DNA from: Anaerolineae bacterium
GTDB taxonomy: Bacteria; Chloroflexota; Anaerolineae; B4-G1
NCBI GenBank assembly: GCA_030612185.1
Contig: JAUWOI010000137.1
Location: forward strand, 1 to 9,412
Direction of reading: 5' to 3'
Length of the DNA: 9,412 nt
Shown here: piece by piece, positions 1-4,961 of the stretch
How the letters are laid out: each line of letters starts with the position of its first letter
Numbering within the stretch: position 1 is the first letter of the stretch
Translations under genes and position numbers: made by a program
The notes under the pieces: model-generated
The model's database searches: none
Told to the model about the DNA's origin: nothing
Seen by the model: only the letters and a program-made list of their open reading frames with translations

Positions 1-1
1 C

Positions 2-430
2 AAGGCGGGGGGGACAGAGGGGGGGCGGGGGGGGTTCACAGTGGCCTTCTACAAGCGGGCGCAACTGGCAGCGGCGATGCTGTACGAGGCCTTCGGCGGG
101 AAGGGGCCGGGCGACCTGCGCCACACAGAGCAATTGACCGTCTTCGCCGACTACAAACTGCCCCAGGTATTGCGTCGCCTGTCCATCCTGCATTACGCGC
201 CGCATCTGGCCGGCCGGGTTGACCAGCGCGAACCGCTGGAGGCTGGCAGTCGCGAGGAGATCGAAATCCGCGCCGCCACCGTCTGGGCCGGCGAGTTGAT
301 GCGGCAGGCGTTGATCTCCCGCTTCCCGCAGGTCACCGCCCTGCACATTGACTACTGGCTATGGCGCGAGGGGCAGCGCCAGGGGCCAGGTATCCGCCCC
401 TACCATCGCACGCGCACTATTTACTACTGA
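2..430 (+). CDS. Queuosine salvage protein (DUF2419, Qng1-like), 3' part only
   Basis: C-terminal part of the queuosine salvage / queuosine 5'-phosphate N-glycosylase family (DUF2419), which releases queuine from queuosine nucleotides for reuse in tRNA modification in the cytoplasm. The recognisable part begins at about position 44 with FYKRAQLAAAMLYEAF. It continues through the family signatures FADYKLPQVLRRL, EIEIRAATVWAGELMRQ and DYWLWREG, and ends in the typical PYHRTRTIYY tail before TGA at 428-430. The frame stays open to the left edge, so the N-terminal half lies outside. GTG at 41 is inside a conserved block and is not a plausible start. Residues encoded by 2-40 are almost all Gly because of three runs of 7-8 G, which does not look like the family and may be a sequence artefact. 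The family call is firm from the tail motifs; activity of this copy is inferred. Confidence 0.85.
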   Translation, partial: KAGGTEGGRGGFTVAFYKRAQLAAAMLYEAFGGKGPGDLRHTEQLTVFADYKLPQVLRRLSILHYAPHLAGRVDQREPLEAGSREEIEIRAATVWAGELMRQALISRFPQVTALHIDYWLWREGQRQGPGIRPYHRTRTIYY

Positions 431-484
431 GCCCGCTTTACGATCTCTGCGGGTAACCACTCGCCCGCTCCCGCCCACCCGCTC

Positions 485-600
485 CCGCTGGATTGTCAAA
501 TCCAGCGGTTCAGCGGATAGAACCAAGCGGATTTGACCGCTTTTGGCCCGCAAAGTGCCGCTTCTCACTGCCAAGAGGCTTGGATTTGGCAATCCAAGCC
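485..600. repeat. Cluster of related hairpins between convergent genes
   Basis: Three hairpins lie in the 197-bp gap between the converging queuosine-salvage and DUF3795 genes. (1) 485-508: 10-bp perfect arms CCGCTGGATT / AATCCAGCGG, loop GTCA. (2) 525-542: 6-bp arms AAGCGG / CCGCTT, loop ATTTGA, followed by TT. (3) 577-600: 10-bp perfect arms GGCTTGGATT / AATCCAAGCC, loop TGGC. All share a GGATTTG(A/G)C-like core, so they look like copies of one palindromic repeat family. Their position suits a two-way transcription stop, but no long T-run follows any of them, so terminator function is only a possibility. Confidence 0.7.
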
Positions 601-627
601 GAGCAAGGCGAGTAATTCCGCTGCGGT

Positions 628-978
628 TTAGAGAGTCTTGCGAATCTCCTCGAGCGCGGCCTTGGCATCCGGCGCGAAGTTGAAGAAGCCGGTGATCTTC
701 TTGCAACCGTAGTCATCGCAGTGAGCACAGTTGACCACGCCCCGCGCAATGGCGCAGGCGCGGACCTCACACCCACCCCTGCAATAACTGCTCAACCGCT
801 CGCTACCGGAGGTACAGCCGTCGCAGAGGCAATCCTCGGCGGTGAATGGCGCGTTGAAGTCCTTACTCCACTGGGCCGCGACGCGCTCGAGAGCCTCCTT
901 GTCATCGGCCTGGGTGGCGAGGTAGGCCGGGCACTCAGTGCACACCAGCCCACAGTAAGCGATCATCTTGTCTGCCAT
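628..978 (-). CDS. DUF3795 cysteine-rich protein
   Basis: 116-residue DUF3795-family protein of unknown function. Twelve cysteines are visible: C9, C13 and C16 (CGLVCTEC near the start), C50, C52 and C55 (CLCDGC), C66, C70, C75, C84, C87 and C92. This is a pattern expected for binding zinc or an iron-sulfur cluster. The start is ATG at 978 (MADKMIAYCG) because AAAGGAGA stands a few bases upstream on the minus strand. A longer open frame from ATG at 1011 would begin inside a palindromic operator and lacks such a site. The gene has its own consensus promoter, so it is probably transcribed separately from the membrane-protein gene upstream on the same strand. It converges on the queuosine-salvage gene. 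The family call rests on the N-terminal YCGLxCxxC motif and overall Cys spacing; metal binding is inferred. Confidence 0.85.
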   Translation of the reverse strand: MADKMIAYCGLVCTECPAYLATQADDKEALERVAAQWSKDFNAPFTAEDCLCDGCTSGSERLSSYCRGGCEVRACAIARGVVNCAHCDDYGCKKITGFFNFAPDAKAALEEIRKTL

Positions 979-1003
979 TGGGTCTCCTTTCTCGGATAGG
1001 GTA

Positions 1004-1019
1004 TAGAACAAGTGTTCTA
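1004..1019. promoter_or_regulatory. Perfect palindromic operator (GAAC-N4-GTTC type)
   Basis: TAGAACAAGTGTTCTA is a perfect inverted repeat with 7-bp arms and a 2-bp centre. It begins 5 bp downstream of the -10 box of the DUF3795 promoter, so it covers the predicted transcription start (about 1018). A repressor bound there would block initiation. The core GAAC-N4-GTTC equals the LexA box described for Gram-positive bacteria and reported for some green non-sulfur bacteria, but a TetR- or PadR-type regulator could also use it. The palindrome and its position are seen; the regulator is inferred. Confidence 0.65.
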
Positions 1020-1024
1020 ATCAC

Positions 1025-1053
1025 ATTATACCCCATCCTGGCCGCCGTGTCAA
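1025..1053 (-). promoter_or_regulatory. Sigma70-type promoter of the DUF3795 gene
   Basis: On the minus strand TTGACA (1053-1048) and TATAAT (1030-1025) are separated by exactly 17 bp. Both boxes match the housekeeping consensus in full. The start codon at 978 lies about 40 nt downstream of the expected transcription start. Confidence 0.8.
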
Positions 1054-1066
1054 GTCTGGCAGCAGA

Positions 1067-1909
1067 CTAACTTCGCCACAGCACGTCCCCGTGCAGCGCC
1101 CGCTTGAGAAACTGAAACATCACCCAGCACTCCCAGGCGAAGGGCGGGAAGCCCAGCAGCCCCAGCACCGGCATGCGGAAGTAGTAGACCCCAAAGTCAA
1201 GTGGCCAGGGCAGCGTATAGCGCCAGCCAGCGGTGGCCCAGAAGTTCCAGAACTCCCACAGGAAGCCGGCAATCAGCCCGGCCGCCAGCAGCCGCAGCCC
1301 CAGGCGCGGGTCGCCCCGTGCCCACTCCGCCAGCGGCGACTCTGCGCCCAGCCGTATGTTGATCGGCTCCAGCAGGAAGATGAATCCGATCCAGACGAAG
1401 CCGAAGGTGTAACGTGCGATGGAGGAGGGCAACAACGGCGGGATGGTCACAAAAGCCACTCCCACCACGAACATTGCCGCCAGCAGCGCCGGTGAGAGAG
1501 TGCGGGGTTTTGTCCTCAGATTGCGCAGGAATCCCAGCCCCTCCAGCAGGTCGGCGGTCTCGAACATCCCCGGCATAATGGTGGCGAAGGACCACAGGTA
1601 AGCACAAGTCCGCTCGACCGGATGTTCCGGCACATCCACGTAGTACCAGTTTTGCAGAGGGATGTTGTAGACCTCAAACAGCAGCCAGCAGCCGGCGGAG
1701 ATCCAGACCAGCATCAGCGCCTCCCGGGGCCGGTCGTGAATGAGCGAGTGGCCGCGCAAGCGTTGCGCCAGGGCGTCGGCGAAGAGGATGTAGCCAGTCC
1801 AGACGATGGGGGTGAACCACCTGGCGACGAAGGGCTGCCGCGCGAAGAGGCATATTTCCGCCCCGGCGACAATACCTAACCCCAGCCATCCATACCACTT
1901 GAGACGCAT
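1067..1909 (-). CDS. Polytopic membrane protein of unknown function, internally duplicated
   Basis: 280-residue protein with about eight hydrophobic helices (roughly residues 5-22, 31-50, 65-82, 101-118, 140-158, 165-183, 205-225 and 246-268), so an inner-membrane protein. I do not recognise a named family. Two halves resemble each other. LLFEVYN near residue 76, followed by NWYY and a Pro, matches FLWEFWN near 216, followed by GWRY and Pro residues. WTGYILF (37-43) matches WIGFIFL (173-179). The aromatic and acidic residues inside the helices (E79, E219, E260) could line a binding site. The start at 1909 is chosen because AGGAGGT lies 6 nt upstream. The open frame continues upstream to 2038, but that extension is hydrophilic and covers promoter-like sequence. 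A role in lipid or isoprenoid chemistry is conceivable but not supported by any motif I can name. Confidence 0.75.
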   Translation of the reverse strand: MRLKWYGWLGLGIVAGAEICLFARQPFVARWFTPIVWTGYILFADALAQRLRGHSLIHDRPREALMLVWISAGCWLLFEVYNIPLQNWYYVDVPEHPVERTCAYLWSFATIMPGMFETADLLEGLGFLRNLRTKPRTLSPALLAAMFVVGVAFVTIPPLLPSSIARYTFGFVWIGFIFLLEPINIRLGAESPLAEWARGDPRLGLRLLAAGLIAGFLWEFWNFWATAGWRYTLPWPLDFGVYYFRMPVLGLLGFPPFAWECWVMFQFLKRALHGDVLWRS

Positions 1910-1949
1910 CACGCACCTCCTGTAGCACCAGGCTCGTTCACTGAGGTCA

Positions 1950-1978
1950 ATTGTAACCGAAAGAGACGTTTCTCGCAA
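1950..1978 (-). promoter_or_regulatory. Predicted promoter of the membrane-protein gene
   Basis: On the minus strand TTGCGA (1978-1973) and TACAAT (1955-1950) are 17 bp apart. The start codon follows about 34 nt after the expected transcription start. A perfect palindrome CTCGCA-A-TGCGAG at 1972-1984 overlaps the -35 box and could be a regulator site. Confidence 0.5.
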
Positions 1979-2023
1979 TGCGAGAGGGCGAGCACTGTCC
2001 CCCCTGAGCGCGTCGAAGGGTAT

Positions 2024-2052
2024 TTGCATAAGCGCCAATGTCGGACTATAAT
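2024..2052 (+). promoter_or_regulatory. Predicted promoter of the Nudix-B3/4 operon
   Basis: TTGCAT (2024-2029) and a perfect TATAAT (2047-2052) with a 17-bp spacer point rightward, back to back with the minus-strand promoter at 1950-1978. If used, transcription begins near 2059. The mRNA then has a leader of about 427 nt holding both MITE-like elements. Confidence 0.45.
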
Positions 2053-2075
2053 CGGGGCGATACGCTTCAAGGAAG

Positions 2076-2196
2076 GTTACTACTCAGGCTACCCTCCCGC
2101 AGGTTACGATTTGCTGTACTCGCAGGCTTGCATAGCCGTTGGGATGTGCTTTTGCGTTGAAAACCCGTCAAAACCTGCGGGAGGGTGAGTAGTAAC
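2076..2196. mobile_element. MITE-like element 1 with 8-bp target duplication
   Basis: 121-bp non-coding element. Its left end GTTACTACTCA (2076-2086) is mirrored by TGAGTAGTAAC (2186-2196). After a 5-nt interruption (GGCTA, 2087-2091) the inverted match continues for 14 bp (CCCTCCCGCAGGTT at 2092-2105 with AACCTGCGGGAGGG at 2172-2185). The direct repeat CAAGGAAG flanks it on both sides (2068-2075 and 2197-2204), as expected for an 8-bp target duplication. It carries no gene and would have moved with a transposase encoded elsewhere; which family is unknown. Confidence 0.75.
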
Positions 2197-2315
2197 CAAG
2201 GAAGAATAACGCAGATGGGTGTGGTCACAACAGAAAGGACGGTCAATCAATCCCGATGAAGGCCGAAAAGATGAACATAGATCAAATGGGGAGGCGAGTC
2301 GACGGGCAAGACTAA

Positions 2316-2467
2316 GGGCCTGTAAATAAATAAGTTTCCCAATCATGTCATTGCGAGGAGCGCTTTTTGCGACGAAGCAATCTCCTTCCTAGACAAACGT
2401 GGGGATTGCTTCGCAAAAAAAACGCTCGCAATGACATCGTGTCGGGAAGTTGTTCTTTTACGGACCC
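2316..2467. mobile_element. MITE-like palindromic element 2 with TAA target duplication
   Basis: 152-bp element that is almost one long hairpin. The outer ends GGGCCTGTAAATAAATAAG and, read on the other strand, GGGTCCGTAAAAGAACAAC differ mostly by transitions. The inner arms ATGTCATTGCGAG (2345-2357) and CTCGCAATGACAT (2425-2437) are a perfect match, and GAAGCAATC / GATTGCTTC extends the pairing. TAA occurs immediately outside both ends (2313-2315, 2468-2470), consistent with a 3-bp target duplication. The GTCATTGCGAG...GAAGCAATCTC core resembles a short dispersed repeat common in many bacterial genomes. A 3-bp T/A-type duplication suggests, without proof, an IS5-family transposase. Confidence 0.75.
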
Positions 2468-2485
2468 TAAGGAACTGCGTCAAAG

Positions 2486-2920
2486 ATGACTACTGAGAAA
2501 GTCACAGCATACATCACGGACGGCGACAGACTCCTGGTATTCAGCCACCCGCATCACCCTGATGCCGGTATCCAGGTGCCTGCCGGGACGGTCGAACAGG
2601 GCGAGCCTCTTGATGATGCCGTCCTTCGAGAGGCACGCGAGGAGACTGGTCTGGATAACCTGGAGATACGGTCCTATCTCGGCGTGCGGGAGTACGATCT
2701 GTCACCGCTTGGCCAATCCGGAATCCAGCGGCGGCACTTTTTTCACCTGGTGTTATGCGGTGAGGCACCCACCAGATGGCGACACTACGAGGAATACCCA
2801 TCCGACGGGAGCCGCGAACCGATTGAGTTCGAGTTCTTTTGGGCGCAATTCCCAGACGAAGTGCCTGAACTTGCTGCGGGGCAAGGGGAGTTGTTGCACA
2901 AATTGGAGCATTTCTTGTGA
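2486..2920 (+). CDS. Nudix hydrolase
   Basis: 144-residue single-domain Nudix hydrolase, a cytoplasmic metal-dependent enzyme that cleaves nucleoside diphosphates linked to another group. The Nudix box is complete: G34-x5-E40-x7-R48-E49-x2-E52-E53-x-G55-L56, within GTVEQGEPLDDAVLREARE and the following ETGL. The substrate cannot be read from the sequence. An AAGGA ribosome site (2469-2473) stands 12 nt before ATG, immediately outside MITE-like element 2, whose right TAA duplication overlaps it. The stop codon overlaps the GTG start of the B3/4 gene (GTGA), so the two are translationally coupled. The coupling suggests, as inference only, a joint housekeeping role in clearing damaged or non-canonical metabolites. 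Confidence 0.93.
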   Translation: MTTEKVTAYITDGDRLLVFSHPHHPDAGIQVPAGTVEQGEPLDDAVLREAREETGLDNLEIRSYLGVREYDLSPLGQSGIQRRHFFHLVLCGEAPTRWRHYEEYPSDGSREPIEFEFFWAQFPDEVPELAAGQGELLHKLEHFL

Positions 2921-3624
2921 GCGAGAAACGGAAGGAGCCAACGAAAGGGTTCACAGTATCAGAGGCGTGGAAGACAGCCTATCCTGGGGCAGCGGCAGGC
3001 ATACTGGTGCTGCGCAACGTTGTCAACCCAGAGCATCACGTTGCGCTTGACGAACGTAAAGACGAATTGGAGAATCTGCTACGATCCCGTTTTTCCGGCT
3101 ATGATAGAGCCGCGCTGAAGGCTCTTCCCCCTATCCAGGCATACAACACCTACCTCAAGCGTTACAAGAAGACCTATCACGTCCAATTTCAACTCGAGTC
3201 AGTTGCCCTCAAAGGCAAAGGTATTCCCCGCGTCTCGCCGCTCGTCGAAGCGATGTTTATGGCCGAACTCAAGAACATGCTCCTGACGGCAGGGCATGAC
3301 CTGGAAGCCATACAGACGCCGGTAAGACTCGATGTGTCGAAGGGCAATGAACGTTACACCCTGCTCAACGGTCGGGAACAAGTGCTAAAATCGGGCGATA
3401 TGATGATGGCCAATACTCAAGGCGTGATCTCCAGTGTACTCTACGGTCCCGACCACCGCACGCGCATCACATCGGCAACTCGGCAGGTTCTCTTTGCGGT
3501 CTACGCACCGTCAGGTATCGGAGAACAGGCAGTGTACCAGCACCTGCAGGACATCCAGGCGAGTGTCCTGCTCGTCGCACCGGATGCTGAGGTGGAATTG
3601 CTGAAGGTGTATGGCGCTGAGTGA
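2917..3624 (+). CDS. B3/4 domain protein (PheT B3/B4-like, COG3382)
   Basis: 235-residue free-standing B3/4 domain protein, the family related to the B3/B4 module of the phenylalanyl-tRNA synthetase beta chain, which in the synthetase hydrolyses mischarged tRNA. The function of stand-alone members is not settled. Features seen: a long helical N-terminal part with a YNTYLKRYKKTYHV stretch (76-89), SPLVEAMFMAELKNMLLTAG (107-126), the conserved GD-MMANTQGVISSVLYGPD stretch (160-179) and RTRITSATRQVLFAVYAP (181-198). The length is normal for the family. The start is GTG at 2917, overlapping the Nudix stop codon; no separate strong ribosome site is needed in this arrangement. No other tRNA or synthetase gene is nearby. 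Confidence 0.88.
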   Translation: MSEKRKEPTKGFTVSEAWKTAYPGAAAGILVLRNVVNPEHHVALDERKDELENLLRSRFSGYDRAALKALPPIQAYNTYLKRYKKTYHVQFQLESVALKGKGIPRVSPLVEAMFMAELKNMLLTAGHDLEAIQTPVRLDVSKGNERYTLLNGREQVLKSGDMMMANTQGVISSVLYGPDHRTRITSATRQVLFAVYAPSGIGEQAVYQHLQDIQASVLLVAPDAEVELLKVYGAE

Positions 3625-3648
3625 GCCAGTGAGTCCCCGACTGGAGCG

Positions 3649-3879
3649 TTGATGTTCTTCGTGCTGCTGCCCCCGGTGCAAGAACTCGACGCGACGCGCA
3701 CGGACAACCCGGCTAGGATGACGGTGGTGGGTCTCGCGGCACTCCTGTTTCTTTTCTGGCTGTGGCGACGGGTGCGCGACGGGATGTTGCTCCTTACCGC
3801 CGTTGTGCTATACTATGCCGGTAGACTGGTACAATGGCAGATCGGCGTTGAGCCAGCAAGAAAACAGGGAGGAGTTGGA
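3649..3879 (+). other. In-frame hydrophobic stretch upstream of DUF433 (doubtful gene or extension)
   Basis: This 231-bp stretch is open in the same frame as the DUF433 gene, with no stop between them. From ATG at 3652, preceded by GGAG 5 nt upstream, it would encode two membrane helices (MTVVGLAALLFLFWLWRRV and MLLLTAVVLYYAGRLVQW) and then run into the antitoxin. DUF433 antitoxins are normally soluble and the antitoxin has a strong ribosome site of its own. The stretch could instead be the relic of a small membrane-protein gene. A predicted promoter lies inside it. Confidence 0.3.
3787..3814 (+). promoter_or_regulatory. Predicted promoter of the toxin-antitoxin pair
   Basis: TTGCTC (3787-3792) and TATACT (3809-3814) are 16 bp apart; the antitoxin start follows about 60 nt after the expected transcription start. 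The match is moderate. It lies inside the hydrophobic open stretch, which argues against that stretch being coding. Confidence 0.4.
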
Positions 3880-4281
3880 ATGAACAGAACACAGAAGGGG
3901 CTGGAAGTAAAAACAGATGACATAACTTTTCCGATCGTAACCAAACCCATTCCGCTGGAAACGGACGCGGATGGCGTTGTGCGAGTCGGTGGAACTCGCG
4001 TGACACTAGATACGGTTGTGGCTGCCTTCAAAGAAGGCGCTACCGCCGAGGAGATTGTGTATCAGTATCCGTCCCTGGACCTGGTCGACGTATACCTCGT
4101 GATTGGCTATTACCTGCAAAGACGCACAGACGTCGAAGCATATTTGCATTGGCGGCAACGGCAAGCAGACGAGGCGCGTGAGCGGAACGAAGATCGATTC
4201 GACCCGCACGGCATACGCGACCGTCTGCTGGCTCGTCGTGCCAGACAGAAGGCTGTGAGTTATGCTGCGGCTGGCTGCTGA
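3880..4281 (+). CDS. DUF433 antitoxin
   Basis: 133-residue DUF433-family protein, usually the antitoxin partner of DUF5615 PIN-like toxins; it should bind and silence the toxin and repress its own promoter. The core has the family's beta-then-helix pattern: PLETDADGVVRVGGTRVTLD (25-44) followed by VVAAFKEGATAEEIVYQYPS (46-65), DLVDVYLVIGYYLQRR (67-82) and a charged helical tail rich in Arg, Glu and Asp that probably wraps the toxin. ATG at 3880 is chosen because GGGAGGAG sits 5-6 nt upstream and because DUF433 homology begins just after it. The gene overlaps the toxin start by 20 nt, typical of such pairs. Role is assigned by family and context. Confidence 0.85.
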   Translation: MNRTQKGLEVKTDDITFPIVTKPIPLETDADGVVRVGGTRVTLDTVVAAFKEGATAEEIVYQYPSLDLVDVYLVIGYYLQRRTDVEAYLHWRQRQADEARERNEDRFDPHGIRDRLLARRARQKAVSYAAAGC

Positions 4282-4618
4282 CGAGAACTTCAACAATAGC
4301 ATTGTACGCGGCCTGCTACGTTGGGAACCGGAACTGGACATCGTCCGCATTCAGGACGTCGGTCTCTCTGGGGCAGATGACCCGACAGTGCTGGAATGGG
4401 CAGCGCAAGAGAGACGCGTACTGCTCACCCACGACGTTTCTACGATCACAAGGTACGCCTACGAGCGTGTTCGGGCTGGCCAATCTATGCCGGGAGTATT
4501 TGAAGTCAGACGAGCCGTTCCCATCGGTCGCGCTATTGAGGATATTCTGCTGCTGGCGGAATGTAGCCTTGATGGCGAAGGGGAAGGGGAAGGGCAGGTG
4601 CGTTACCTGCCGTTGTAA
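4262..4618 (+). CDS. DUF5615 PIN-like toxin
   Basis: 118-residue DUF5615 protein, a PIN-like (Mut7-C related) putative ribonuclease toxin. Acidic residues expected for metal binding are present: D7-E8 in LAADENF, D39-D40 in GLSGADDPTVLEWA and D58 in VLLTHDVSTI. It follows the DUF433 antitoxin with a 20-nt overlap, giving the standard DUF433-DUF5615 operon. Near the C-terminus an EGEGEGQ stretch (106-112), made by imperfect GGGGAA hexamer repeats at about 4576-4594, precedes the conserved-looking VRYLPL end. It may be a recent small expansion. RNA cleavage is inferred from the fold family. Confidence 0.87.
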   Translation: MLRLAADENFNNSIVRGLLRWEPELDIVRIQDVGLSGADDPTVLEWAAQERRVLLTHDVSTITRYAYERVRAGQSMPGVFEVRRAVPIGRAIEDILLLAECSLDGEGEGEGQVRYLPL

Positions 4619-4838
4619 CAAAGATGGCGGCACACAGACAGCCTGGAACGTAAAACAAGGGGATGCTCTCCCGCCGTCGAAGTGAAAAGCAGCCTCGCTA
4701 ATCCAGGCACAGGCGGTAGGATGGCCCGCCGTGGATGTGACAACCACATTTTGCCGCGAGACAAGACCGAGACCCCGCTCCTTCCCATCCCCCACTTTCT
4801 GCTCACCTTCACCTTTCCGGCAAAACCAATTAGACATT

Positions 4839-4867
4839 TTGCCTTAAATTCCAAACACGAGTACAAT
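4839..4867 (+). promoter_or_regulatory. Predicted promoter of the hsdM-hsdS-RAYT operon
   Basis: TTGCCT (4839-4844) and TACAAT (4862-4867) are separated by 17 bp, giving an expected start near 4874 and a leader of about 88 nt that contains the REP1 hairpin. The rest of the gap from 4619 to 4838 shows a pyrimidine-rich run (4781-4817) but no gene, terminator or repeat that I can support. Confidence 0.5.
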
Positions 4868-4904
4868 GTGTAGCGCTCGGCTTAGTTCGACAAGCACTTG
4901 CATA

Positions 4905-4942
4905 AGGTGCAACGCACTTGTCCAGAAAAGTGCGTTGCACCT
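4905..4942. repeat. REP hairpin copy 1 (hsdM leader)
   Basis: Perfect 15-bp arms AGGTGCAACGCACTT / AAGTGCGTTGCACCT around an 8-nt loop (GTCCAGAA). The arms are identical to copies at 8610-8643 and 9253-9286, which have 4-nt loops. The hairpin ends 8 nt before the hsdM ribosome site, so in mRNA it could alter translation or stability. Confidence 0.9.
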
Positions 4943-4961
4943 ACATAGATAGAGGATGTGC

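Noticed and set aside
979..1011. Longer start for the DUF3795 gene
   Set aside because: The ATG at 1011 lies in the palindromic operator next to the predicted transcription start, while ATG at 978 has AAAGGAGA at good spacing and begins at the family's N-terminus.
2002..2020. CCCTGAGCGCGTCGAAGGG as operator
   Set aside because: It resembles a short sequence seen widely as a dispersed repeat in environmental bacteria and is only partly palindromic; no specific role can be supported.
2104..2346. 80-codon minus-strand open frame across MITE-like element 1
   Set aside because: It spans non-coding repeat ends and has no homology that I recognise.
4594..4610. GCAGGT-GCGTT-ACCTGC hairpin as terminator of the toxin gene
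   Set aside because: It lies inside the coding sequence, has short arms and no T-run.
4956..4961. ATG at 4956 as hsdM start
   Set aside because: The AGAGG ribosome site directly touches this codon; ATG at 4962 has normal spacing.
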